Source: Zygaena filipendulae
Taxonomy: Eukaryota; Arthropoda; Insecta; Lepidoptera; Zygaenidae
Assembly (NCBI GenBank): GCA_907165275.2
Contig: OU015669.1
Location: 7,214,501 to 7,278,500, forward strand
Reading direction: 5' to 3'
DNA length: 64,000 bases
The translations under genes were made by a program, and so were the position numbers. Positions within the stretch are counted from its first letter, which is position 1; each line of letters starts with the position of its first letter. The notes below the pieces were generated by a model, which made no database searches, was not told where the DNA came from, and worked only from the letters and a program-made list of their open reading frames with translations. Shown one piece after another: positions 45,560 through 55,692 of this stretch.

Positions 45560-46399
45560 TTATAATAAATTATTATCTTTTACAAACGTGGGTAGGTACA
45601 GTGAATTTTAAATTTTGAATGTTTAGATTTTTGGATGTTTGTAACATACCTATAACGAGTAAACATCGGAACGGATTTTGTTGAAATCCAGCACGCACAC
45701 TCATTTTATTTTATTTTTTATCTTTCATTGATTATTTTATTTCGGGGTTCTCGAGAATATTCTGAAATTCACGGACAAAAACTGAAAAAAATAAATAAAA
45801 CAGTTTGTTTTACGTAAATACCCAATACGACTTTGAGCAAACATTTGCTTTTTCTTCTCCCTGAATTGTCTTTGTTATCGTTAAACATAAATATTAATTG
45901 CTTATTCGTCTAATTGCAACGGGTTGCAGTCGCGAAATATAATATTATAATTTCAATAAAACAAGTAAAATATCTGTTTACGATTTGTGTAAGAGAGATT
46001 TGTTTAATTTCGGTTTGTAAATAACAATCGTGAAGATAAATCGTGTAACGCTTATCTAAGTATTGAGTGTGAAAGTACCTTTAAGACCTTATTTTTATAA
46101 GGCGTACTTCTACATTCAATCTTGAGGCCGTAATTATCGAATTATTCCATTTCATTTCTTTGTAGCGTTATTTCAGAATACATAAGAGAATTTTCATTTT
46201 TCTCGGGTTGAATTTTGTTTTTCCACCAAAATTTCATCTGTTCCGAACATCAGCCCAACTAAATTACGAAAAGTAAGAATTTTTTTTACTTCAAATAAAT
46301 CTCAAGGTCCTTGGGATTTTTCCGTTATATCTCTAAAAGAAAAGGGGTTTTGTGGGATGGAGTTACGGAAGGAGTCGATTGTGCATTGCTGCTTGAGGG
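45560..46399. other. Non-coding DNA with one worn Helitron-like copy
   Basis: At 45,630-45,780 there are worn family A blocks: CGGAACGGATTTTG, TTTCGGGGTTCTCG and TGAAATTCACGG. The rest is AT-rich without features. Confidence 0.45.
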
Positions 46400-46545
46400 G
46401 GAGATGGGGGGAGAGGGAAGGGAATCTTGTTCCCATAAAGCACGTCGTTAGCGCGAGCGCCGGCCAGAACGCTATATAGGAAGTCGACGCTTAGCCGAGC
46501 CACTTGTGCTGGGCAGCGAAGCGGGCATGCGAAGAACTCATGGCA
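46400..46545 (+). promoter_or_regulatory. TATA-containing core-promoter-like sequence
   Basis: A purine-rich GAGA-like run (46,395-46,424) is followed by a CpG-rich segment, a TATATAG box starting at 46,473, and CCACTT with A at 46,502, 29 bases from the TATA start. This spacing suits an insect TATA promoter with an initiator. The downstream ATG frame at about 46,539 stops after 24 codons, so no gene is confirmed. Confidence 0.4.
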
Positions 46546-47079
46546 TCAGTAGATACTTTCTTATACCTACGTGATGTAGCATACGTTACCTCGCTCCATA
46601 AGTCCCCAAGCTGACGCATATGAGGCGGGCTATACACATGGAATGAAGTAAAACCTTTTTGGATACAGTAGTGGTAACAAATATGATGTTATATGTATAA
46701 CTGCGTCACTGTTAAACTGTGTATGACTTTCGTAAGACTATAGGCGACTAGTAACCAATCTCACAATTTCTCTAAGAAAAGGTGTTTGCAACATGCAAGA
46801 TTAAATTTTTGCACGTGTATGTGTTTTCTTTTGCAAAATTAATATTAGCATTAGTTGTTAGTTGAGTTACAATGGTTTTGGCGACTTTACTTATGTAGTG
46901 ATCAGTCTTGGGAATTATTGATTCACTGGCGTTCCATACAGTAATTTCATGTTCTTATTAGGTAAGTAAAGTCTATGCTATGTAAAGGTGGTAAAGTTTC
47001 TTTCACTTTCACAGTCATCAGGTGGTCCGCTACCGAACAAGGCCGGAGAATCTGTATACTGAGCATCATAGGGTAATAT
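46546..47079. other. Non-coding DNA
   Basis: No feature recognised. Faint Helitron-like similarity begins near 46,995. Confidence 0.4.
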
Positions 47080-47142
47080 TTATCCCGAAATTTCCACGGG
47101 AACTCCGAAATTACCGCGGGTGAAGCCGCGGGAGTCAGCTGG
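47080..47142 (+). mobile_element. Helitron-like 3' end, first in head-to-tail series
   Basis: TTTATCCCGAAATTTCC, ACGGGAACTCCGAAATTACC, GCGGGTGAAGCCGCGGGA and a CTGG terminus (47,139-47,142), immediately followed by the TC start of the next copy. Confidence 0.7.
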
Positions 47143-47648
47143 TCTATATCTATACCTACTAATGTTATAAAGAGCAAAAGTTTGTGAATTGTGGGTTTGT
47201 GAGTTTGTGACGTTGTAGGGGGTAATCACTGGATCTACTGAACCGATTTTGAAAATTATTTCACTTATATAGGAAGCTACAGTGATCCTGAGTGGCTTTT
47301 ATCCCCGAATTCCTGCGGGAACTCCGGAGTTCGTTAGTTTGTAAGATTGTAGACGGTCATCTCTGGAACTACTGAACCGATTTTAAAAAATATTTCACTT
47401 ATAGGAAGCTACAGTGATCCTGAGTGATATAGGCTACTTTTTATCCCAGAATTCCTGCAGGAACTCCGGAGATTGTGAGTTTGTGAGGTTGAAGGGAGTT
47501 CAATCAATCAATGGATCTACTGAACCAATTTTGAATTTTTTTCACTAATAGGAAGCTAGTGACGCTAAGTCACATAGGGTAGTTTTTATCCTAGAATTCC
47601 CGCGGGTACTCTGAAATTGCCATGGGTAAAACCGCGGGGGACAGCTAG
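47143..47648 (+). mobile_element. Helitron-like element with three internal tandem units
   Basis: It begins TCTATATCTATACC, has the leader AAAGAGCAAAAGTTTGTG, and then repeats three times a unit containing CTACTGAACCGATTTT, TTTCACTTATAGGAAGCTAC, AGTGATCCTGAGTG and an AATTCCTGCGGGAACTCCGG block (starts near 47,229, 47,361 and 47,510). It finishes with GGGTAAAACCGCGGGGGACA and CTAG at 47,645-47,648. Confidence 0.75.
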
Positions 47649-48259
47649 TCTATACTAATATTATAAAGAGCAAAAGTTTGTGAGTTTGTGACGTTGTAGG
47701 GGGTAATCTCTGGATCTACTGGACCGATTTTGAAAATTCTTTCACTCATAGGAAGCTACAGTGGTTCTGAGTGTCATAAAGTACTTTTTACTCCGGAATT
47801 CTCGCGGAAACTCTGAATTTTCCACGGGTAAAACCACGGGGGAACAGCTATCTCTGGATCTACTAGATCTATTTTGAAAATTCTTTCACTTTTAGGGAGC
47901 TACAGTGATCCTTAGTGTCATAAGGTACTTTTTATCCCGGAATCCCCGCGGAAACTCTGTATTTTCCCCGGGTAAAACCACGGCGGAACAGTTATTTCTG
48001 GATCTACTGAACCAATTTTGCGAATTCTTTCACTTATAAGAAGTTACAGTGATTCTGAGCGACATAAGGTACTTTTTATCCCGGAATCCCCGCGGAAACA
48101 CCGGAGTTTATGTTTTTGTAATCACTACTGAACCAATTTTGAAAATTCTTTCACTTATAGAAAGTTGCAGTGATCCTGAGTGACGTAAGGTACTTTTTAC
48201 CCCGGAATTCCCGCGGGAACTCTGAAATTACCGCGGGTGAAACCGCGGGGGTCAGCTAG
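47649..48259 (+). mobile_element. Helitron-like element with four internal units, 144-bp period
   Basis: Starts TCTATACTAATATTATAAAG directly after the CTAG of the previous copy. Units start at 47,707, 47,851 and 47,995 (exactly 144 apart), then a shortened unit near 48,121. Units 1 and 2 each end in a hairpin-like CACGGGTAAAACCACGG or equivalent plus CAGCTA/CAGTTA, so each unit carries a copy of the 3' end. Terminal CTAG is at 48,256-48,259, followed by T. Confidence 0.8.
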
Positions 48260-48269
48260 TATTTTATAA

Positions 48270-48430
48270 AACAGTAATGTCCGCTAGCTGTCGTGTCAGC
48301 AGCCGTCACGCGCCGCGCCCCGTTTGATGTGCACTCCGAGAAATGTTGCGCTTGCGCATGCGCTTGCGACGTTGCCATCCGCGACGTTACCGGTCATAGA
48401 TTCTTAGCTTGCTAACGAGCAACGGCTAGA
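48270..48430. promoter_or_regulatory. CpG-rich island with NRF1-like palindrome
   Basis: Dense CpG with TGCGCATGCGC at 48,353-48,363, close to the NRF1/EWG consensus, then GCGACGTTGCC and GCGACGTTACC. It lies between the Helitron-like array and the large palindrome. It is not repeated elsewhere in the window. Regulatory function is inferred only from composition and motif. Confidence 0.35.
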
Positions 48431-48529
48431 GGTGGAAATAATATTATAAAGCATGCTTTAAATTTCCTTCTAAATAGATTTAAAATCATAGAACCAGAGA
48501 AATGGTAAGGCGCATCCGTCCTTAAAATT

Positions 48530-48966
48530 AATAAACAAAATTTTAACAAAAAAATTAAAACCGACTTCCAAAAACACAAAACTAAAAAACTAAAAATAAA
48601 AAGCTAAAAATAACAAAATACCGATTTAATCCAAAAGACAAAAACACACGTAATATTATTATTGGTTTGTGCTACCACTGATCGGTTTGAATTCGGTGAC
48701 AAGCCCGCTGGTGTCTGCCCACATGGGTTGTTCTGCTCACGAAGAGTTGGTGGCGGGAGTCGACTTAGCCCATCTTCCACCTCCATATTTGGCTTGTCAC
48801 CGACTTCATACCGATCAGTGGTAGCACAAACCAATAATAATATTACGTGTGTTTTTGTCTTTTGGATTAAATCGGTATTTTGTTATTTTTAGCTTTTTAT
48901 TTTTAGTTTTTTAGTTTTGTGTTTTTGGAAGTCGGTTTTAATTTTTTTGTTAAAATTTTGTTTATT
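48530..48966. repeat. 176-bp near-perfect inverted repeat (palindrome)
   Basis: The left arm 48,530-48,705 is the reverse complement of 48,791-48,966 with only two mismatches seen (near 48,687 and 48,692). The loop of 85 bases (48,706-48,790) is GC-richer. Both arms carry a AAACCGACTTCC word near their outer ends. A transcript would fold into a very long hairpin. Identical mirrored protein frames on the two strands are a consequence of the symmetry. Confidence 0.95.
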
Positions 48967-49741
48967 TCTAGCTTTTAAGTGACTTAGTTCGTAATTTCTC
49001 TAAGTTACAATAGCCTAATGTCAACTGCTCATCACCTTTTACAAAATATTGCTTTTCCCGACGCAGGGACGTTAATTGTTGAGGAGTTCTCCTAGTACAT
49101 CACCATCAGTTCCACTTCACCATATACATTGTGACGGGCATAAATTGTTTAGAAACCATATTAAAGTTAACGATTCGGAACCCGTGAAATACCCATTATT
49201 GAGTAGTTCCCATGACCATCTGTGGTCTTCATCATCAGTTTCTCTTCTTCAAATTTTGCTTTCCGAAAGCAAAGAAACGTTTTACTATAAAAAATACAAA
49301 AATCGCTATAAGTGTTCTCTTAATTTTTGAAGAGTTCCCTCGATTACTCCAAGATCCCATCATCAGATCTCGACTTGGTGACAATGGAATCAATTTGGGA
49401 GTATTCCCTTTCAAACAAAAAAACAATTTTCGAAATCGCTTCAATCGGAACCCGTGAAATACGTATTATTTTTGAGCGGTTTCGATGACCACCTGTGGTC
49501 TTCATCATCAGTTCCACTTCTTCAAATTTTGCTTTCCGAAAGTAAATGAACGATTTACTATCAAAAATACCCAAATCGCTATAGGTGTGCCTATAATTTT
49601 TGAAGAGTTCCCTCGATTTCGCCAAGATCCCATTATCAGATCCCGACTTGGTGGCAATGGGACCTAATTGGGAGTAAACCCTTTCAAACAAAAAAAGAAT
49701 TTTTCAAATCGGTCCAGCAGTCTTCGAGTAATCGGTGAACG

Positions 49742-49789
<48 letters not shown>

Positions 49790-49843
49790 ATACATACAAT
49801 CGAACATAGAACCTCCTCCTTTTTGGAAGTCGGTTAAAAAATT
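48967..49843 (+). repeat. Repeat with two 270-bp tandem units and poly-A, ending in GGAAGTCGGTT
   Basis: Two direct units start at CGGAACCCGTGAAATAC (49,176 and 49,446), 270 bases apart, each with TGTGGTCTTCATCATCAGTT, CTTCAAATTTTGCTTTCCGA, GAAGAGTTCCCTCGATT and ATCAGATCYCGACTTGGTG. After TCGAGTAATCGGTGAACGAA comes a 42-base A run (49,747-49,788) and AACCTCCTCCTTTTTGGAAG with TCGGTTAAAAA. This block is common in Lepidoptera as far as I recall. With the palindrome to the left it may form one element bounded by inverted AACCGACTTCC words. Confidence 0.65.
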
Positions 49844-50517
49844 CATATCTTTTAATAATAAGAAAGGTACCTATTTAGTTTGAAGATAAAGTAAAACAGA
49901 GCAAATATACAATTTTTTTAATATGCGCGTACACTTGCCGTAATTATAGTTTTGACTTTTGAAAACACTATCAAAAATATTATTATTTTATAATAGCATA
50001 ATTATTTTGGATAGTTTATATTTAAAGTTCTTAGACTAAAGTAAGTAGGTACTGAATGTGCCTCTAAACTCTTTACGCAAACAAAACTTTGAACTTTTCT
50101 GGCGCTAAAATCGAAAGTATAATTGGCTGATTCAATTTAAAAATACGAAAGCTGTCATGCATAGAAGGAACAATCAATTCAAAACTTTCCCGCCTTTTGT
50201 CAAGTGCACTAAACGTAATGGTTGCTATTGAATTCCTAATGGCCAGTTATATTATTATGATATCTTCAAAGAGTTTTGATATGTAGATAATTATTTTATA
50301 TGAATGACAGTTAGGAAGTCTGTTCTGAATACAACGCTTTTATTTCTCGACATCAGTTGAAAGACACGATTTCAAACAATGCTTGATAAATTCACATTCG
50401 TGACTCGAGCGCACAACTAATAAAAATCCTATTCGTTGGTAACAAAAACTTTTTATTATAAAACTATTTACAGATTATTCATGCAGTTTTAATTAGTGTT
50501 GCGGAAATTATATAACA
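49844..50517. other. Non-coding DNA
   Basis: Nothing recognised. Confidence 0.5.
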
Positions 50518-50753
50518 CTAGCTGTTTTCTGCAATTTTATCGGGATTTTATAGGAATACCTAAAATGTGTTCTATTTGTTTATTTGTGTATTGTAAATTT
50601 CGAGATTCACACAAGAAATCTTTGTTCCGGGATAAAGTGTTTATATCACCCATCCGTGCGCCAAATCTCATCCATATTATCAAGTCGTTTATGTGTAATT
50701 GAGTTACAAACATTCAAACGTCTCGCAGTTTTACATTAACAATATCAGTAGGA
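50518..50753 (-). repeat. Diverged Helitron-like copy
   Basis: Plus-strand reading: A|CTAG, CTGTTTTCTGCAATTTTATC, GGGATAAAGTGTTTATATCA, GCCAAATCTCATCCATATTA, GAGTTACAAACATTCAAACG and AATATCAGTAGGA. The order agrees with family A, but the GC-rich end has lost most of its CpGs. Confidence 0.5.
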
Positions 50754-50794
50754 ATAAGATAATATTTGGAGTGTTTGCGAAGTGAGTAGGTACT

Positions 50795-50905
50795 TGCTGG
50801 AAGGCAATATGGCGGCGGGAGGCAGGTGATCAGTCGAGCAGCTGCCCCGGCGCATCCAAGGTTACCCCTCCCCGCCTGTTTTCTCGCACCCCCGATACCT
50901 TTTAA
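50795..50905. promoter_or_regulatory. CpG/GC-rich island with YY1-like and GC-box motifs
   Basis: On the minus strand GCCGCCATATTG (near 50,807-50,818) is a full YY1/Pho-type site and AGGCGGGGAGGGG (near 50,867-50,879) is a GC-box-like run. On the plus strand ATGGCGGCGGGAGGCAG followed by GTGATC could be a short first coding exon with a donor site. It stands out from AT-rich flanks. A promoter or first exon is plausible but unproven. Confidence 0.35.
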
Positions 50906-52205
50906 AAAGCGATAGTGATGTGCTCATAGTGTTATCTGTTTCTTTTTTTAATAAAATGGACTAATTTAAAAAAAATACTTATAATAAATCAAATTCTGAA
51001 AAATTGAGTAAGTAAGTAGGTAGAAGGTTATGTAGATAGCTGTAATTATTTTGAAATCATTAAATCAATTCATGATTGATTTTATTAAAAATATCAATTT
51101 GACATCTCCAATATACAATGCACGATGTTGGTAGAAGCAATAGAAAAATTGTTACTACTTTGTACTAATTGTTACTTACCTAAAACTTGAGTATAATTTA
51201 AAAGGATAAGCAGAACTTGCAACTTATCTATCAAAACTCATGATAGCTTAATATTAAATTGTTTAAATGTCAATTATCACAATAATTAGTAAAGTTTTAA
51301 GTAGGTACGTCATCCCATCTCTACACCGGCCATGCCATAAACCTACGTCCACTCCACGTGTCGCTGAGCACGCGCCACGCTAGCGCCTCGTGCCCGCGTC
51401 ACAGACTGTCCACACAAACACCCTTTGCTCAACAATCCCCTAATATTGACATTCAACATCGAGTAATATTTATCGACATCCAACATCGAGGTCACTGGGT
51501 GGCGGGCAACAATCAAAATATTATACAATTCATGAAGTGTTCTAAATTCATAGTGACTTATGTATATGACATAAATATTCTAGTGACTTATTTCTTTTTA
51601 CTTTGGTACTGACTGACTGGTTTACAAGAGTGGAAAAGATGATAAAAAAAAAACTCAATAAAAACTACGCAATTGTCAGTTCTAAGAAGTCTTCGAAATT
51701 CAATTTTCAGAGCTCTAATTGACTCTACTAATCCCTTCATTGTGTCGTCTACTTTTCATTTAGTTTTTCAGGTACCTACCTAAAGTTTAAAGTGGTGGAC
51801 GTAATCTTGTCATGCGATTTTTGATCCAAGAAGTATAAACAATTTATTTTACTGTCAGTTTACGCTTAAAAATGTTTCGTCATTCTTCTTTCGATTCAAT
51901 AGCTTTTCTCCGAACAGTTTTGTTAATTTTCCCCGGAAATAACTGAGATGTGAACGCGATGATACATGAGTTATTTCGGATTAACTATTTCCGCTCGTTA
52001 TAGCTACGAGATTTAAAAATAAGATAAACAAATCAAAGAATACCTATGCAGTACTAGGTACTAGGGTTTTAATTCATATTTAAACACTAGAGCAGAGGAT
52101 TTGGTACAGTCTATTTAATGTACAGTGAATTATATTTACTTAGAATTGTTGATCCCATTGATTATTTATTAAATTTGGTAACGGTTACTAGGTTTTAAAA
52201 AATAA
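50906..52205. other. Non-coding DNA
   Basis: A GC-richer patch at 51,325-51,425 contains CGCGCCACGCTAGCGCC but no defined element. Short duplicated words (GACATTCAACATCGAG and GACATCCAACATCGAG) occur at 51,448-51,491. Confidence 0.4.
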
Positions 52206-52407
52206 TCCTTACTAATATTATAAATGTGTAAGTGAGATTGTTTGTTTATTTGTTACGCGTGAAAACGCTTTAACGGCTCAACCGATCATCATGAAATTTG
52301 GTATACACGTTCTCAGGGATACAGAGAAGGACATAGGGTACTTTTTATTCCGGAATTCCCGCGGGAACTCCGAAATTACCGCAGGTGAAACCGCGGGGAA
52401 AAGCTTA
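52206..52407 (+). mobile_element. Helitron-like non-autonomous element, body type A
   Basis: A|TCCTTACTAATATTATAAAT, then TTTGTTACGCGTGAAAACGC, AACGGCTCAACCGATCATCA, TCTCAGGGATACAGAGAAGG, TTTTTATTCCGGAATTCCCG and CGCAGGTGAAACCGCGGGG. The terminus reads CTTA instead of CTAG. Confidence 0.75.
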
Positions 52408-53466
52408 TATATATTATCTTCATTACAATGTGTAGAATAGAAAACCGATAGTACCAACCTAAAAAAAAATTGCAGTAAACCCCGTTATTCTGAAAGAAAT
52501 CCGAAAGAATAGCAAAAAATAAAAAACAATCGACTCGTAGAGAAGTTGCATTTTAAAATCTCGTTCGAGCTTCAATAAACAAAGTAGCATCACGCCGATA
52601 CCGACTTAAGCTTAACCCCTTCCTCGCTTACGATGCAGAAAATTGTTAAAGGGTTCTCAAAATGTTACAAGGCATTATTTTTTTGTCCTCAAAGGGTTGG
52701 AACTCAAAACGGGGCAGATGTCAAGACGACGCTCGCAGATGCACGAGGATTAATGATTTGACTACAACTGGTTTATTTTTAAAAGAAACTACCTAACTAT
52801 ATAGATAAAAAAAAAAACTTCATTTTCCATACACTTACCAGTAGCAAGAATATAATTTATGTTCTTTTCGTTGTGATTTATAACAATACTTTACTTAATT
52901 CTTCTAGTTCATGTCTGAGTCACGTTCTTAAAATGTTGCGTAACCGTTTAGAAATGGTAAAAAAATTTGGTAAATATAATTTACAATATCATAAAAAACT
53001 AAAAGCTTATGTGGTTTTATTAGGACGTGTCTCAAGAATCCATGTTTACATGACTTTTTGTCCAGCAATTGAAGGTTAACTGTGCAGAATACTAATTAGT
53101 AAAAGTCGTGTTGCTCAGTTTTTAGAGCTCTCGTCTCTACTAAATAAATAAATGACAATATATATTATGTACTATGTAGTTACCTACTATAGTCACTAAT
53201 TCTTTAAAGTTTTTAATAGTAATCATATTTTTAAAGTATGTAAAAAACTCATGGAAAGCGGGAATCGCTTGGAGTTAGAATTTCTATAATATTTTCTATT
53301 TTGATCTACGTTAATATTGATAGAAGTACCTACATTAATTATTCATCAACAAAGTCAAGAAAATTCACAAAACATGATTTATGAGCTACAGCAGAAGGTA
53401 CCGCTGCCCATAGAATTTATAAGGAAATCACTACGTGCGTGAATGGCAAAACAGCTGACATCAGGA
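52408..53466. other. Non-coding DNA
   Basis: No gene recognised. Confidence 0.5.
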
Positions 53467-53778
53467 GGATTTTGAAAATCAAAATTCTAATTAGTCCGTC
53501 AGTTAGAAAATAAAAAAAACAATAGACACGTTTTTTTTTGCTTTTTCAAATAAATGAAAATATACAGAGATAAAGCACATTAAAGTTTAGGATGGGGACT
53601 CGTGACGTCACTAAGCACTTTGCCGCCATACAAACTGCACCGGTTAGTGACGTCACGCGAAATTTTAACTCAACGCATCACCGTTATTTTTTGATCACGT
53701 ATAAAAAGAAAAAATACGTGTCCAATATCTTTTATTAATCTACAAGACGGACTAAAATAAAATTTAGTCAACATGCCC
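53467..53778 (+). mobile_element. MITE, CRE-bearing family
   Basis: Closely matches 7,547-7,869 inside (TCTAATTAGTCCGTCAGTTA, AATAGACACG, TACAGAGATAAAGC, CATTAAAGTTTAGGATG, AAAAAATACGTGTCC, TCTACAAGACGGACTAAA) and ends GTCAACATGCCC. The left terminus is eroded. TGACGTCA is present at 53,603-53,610 and 53,648-53,655. Confidence 0.75.
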
Positions 53779-54085
53779 TTTTATGATGTTGTAAGTAAGA
53801 AATAGAAATAAAACAACGTTCACGTGACATTGTCGATGATTATAATGACAGGCCTCGGTATAATGATGATGGTCTGCCAACAGCCTCAGCGTAGTAGATG
53901 TGTAGTTATTATTAAATAACAATAACAGTGTGCGCGTGCGCATCGACACCGCACCTGTACCGAATATAACGGGACACCGCGGTGATGTTACGGACTATGT
54001 AAACTAACGCGAATACAACGAGAAAACAATTTGCTTGCTCCCATCATAAGTTTTATTTGTTTGCTGCTTTTTTCATTATTCATTT
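53779..54085. other. Non-coding spacer
   Basis: About 300 bases without recognised features. Confidence 0.45.
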
Positions 54086-54294
54086 CTAACTGTCCCCCGC
54101 AGTTTCACCCACGGTAATTTCGGAGTTCCCGCGGGTATTCTAGGATAAACTATACCTATAAACCTTCTCTGGAATCACTATATCTATTGGTGAAAACCAC
54201 ATGAAAATCCGTAGTTTATGAGTTTATCGCGAATAAACAGACAGACAGACGAACGGACAGATAGACGCGGCGGAGGACTTTGTTTTATAATATG
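54086..54294 (-). mobile_element. Helitron-like element, body type D
   Basis: Plus-strand reading: CTAACTGTCCCCCGCAGTTT, GGTAATTTCGGAGTTCCCGC, AACTATACCTATAAACCTTC, TATCTATTGGTGAAAACCAC, (CAGA)n at 54,237-54,248 and ACGCGGCGGAGGACTTTG. The CTAG has mutated to CTAA. Confidence 0.7.
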
Positions 54295-55076
54295 TAAGAA
54301 ATTTTTTGGTTTATTCGGTTAAACAAAATGTTACATTTATCTTACTAAAAGAACATAAGATAAATAGTATAATTTTCGCCATTCCTTTTTCTATAAAACT
54401 ATCGATAAAATAAAAATAATTATAATGTAATAGCCAACAATACTAAAATATATAATAATGTAGAGTTATAAAATATATCAATTGTTTTACTGTATTGCAT
54501 TGTATTGTCTCACTGGGTCATGGTTTTCTACATTTTAATCATATCTAATCTGATTAATCAATTATGGACTATTCTTATTTAGGACAAAGTTCGCATAATA
54601 TTACAACTTTAACTTGAAATCCGTAACAATTAATAATTTCTCACCACTGAGCATATTAGTTTATTACATAGACTTCGATAAAATGATTGTGCTACAGACT
54701 CTCCAACGGCGCCCAGTAGATTACTAGAACATAAATGAAGTTTTGCATGAATACTCCGTTATATCAGTCTGTCTTATCCCTAAAGACGGCAACGAGATGT
54801 CATGTCGTGAATTGTTACTTTGTAAGGTCATCATGAGGCGAGGCGACATACCGCGTTTTATCGCGTTAATTGGTACAGCCCCATAAAATGTGGACGAAGC
54901 TCTTGGTAATTAACTAATTAAAAAAAAACTTTTGACATAATATCAAATGACGATAAACTGCAGTTTTAATATTTAGGAAAGGTATTATTAATTATATAAT
55001 ATTTTCATAAGTTTGAGGCAGTCAATTGAAGGTATGCACACCACCATTGACTTGTTTAGGTACAGTGTATTAAATA
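54295..55076. other. Non-coding DNA
   Basis: A short CpG-richer patch lies at 54,835-54,875. Otherwise nothing was seen. Confidence 0.45.
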
Positions 55077-55397
55077 GGCATGTTGACAACTTTTAAAAAT
55101 CAAAATTTTAATTAGTCCGTCTTTTGGAAAATAAAAAATCATTAGACACGTATTTTTTTATTATTCAAATAAATGAAAATACACAAAGATAAAGCGCATT
55201 AAAGTTTAGGGTGGGGGCTCGTGACGTCACTTATCGCTACAAGCCGCCATATAAGCTGCACTAGTTAGTGACATCACCCGAAATTTCAACTCAATGTAAC
55301 GCTGTTATTTTTTGATTACGTAAAAAAAGAAAAAATACGTGTCCAATATTTTTTATTAATCTATAAAACGGACTAAAAAAAAATTAGTCAAATAGCC
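55077..55397 (+). mobile_element. MITE, CRE-bearing family, TA-flanked
   Basis: Begins GGCATGTTGAC after TA and ends AAATAGCC before TA. Interior blocks match 7,547. One TGACGTCA is intact at 55,222-55,229. The second is changed to TGACATCA. Confidence 0.75.
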
Positions 55398-55692
55398 TAT
55401 TATGTCATATTATTAATTATACTCTTGGTATTTTATAGGTTTATTTTTTTTAACTACCGAAAAATCTTACACATCCTGAATTGTAATGTCGAGTCTTCCT
55501 GCAATATAATAAAGAAGAAAAGATTTATTAAAAGACATGACGTTTACTACAAGGGCTAATGGTGATGCAGCTAGTGACCACTTGGACACAGGCCAGCCTG
55601 CGTCGCCAGTTCAAACTTCACGGTTTCTCTAAGAGCTTACTGTTGTTTTTAAACTTAAGGTTGAGTTCTTGGGCGTCCGCTTTTATTTTTAA
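55398..55692. other. Non-coding spacer with a tRNA-like fragment
   Basis: At 55,556-55,630 TGATGCAGCTAGTGACCACT followed by CGTCGCCAGTTCAAACTTC vaguely resembles an A box and B box of a SINE head. The evidence is weak. Confidence 0.25.

Noticed and set aside
48604..48892. Two opposite-strand 76-codon frames with the same C-terminal half
   Set aside because: They mirror each other because of the 176-bp inverted repeat. The composition is AT-rich and no protein family fits.
49664..49846. Minus-strand frame with a long run of phenylalanine
   Set aside because: It is the 42-base A run read on the other strand.
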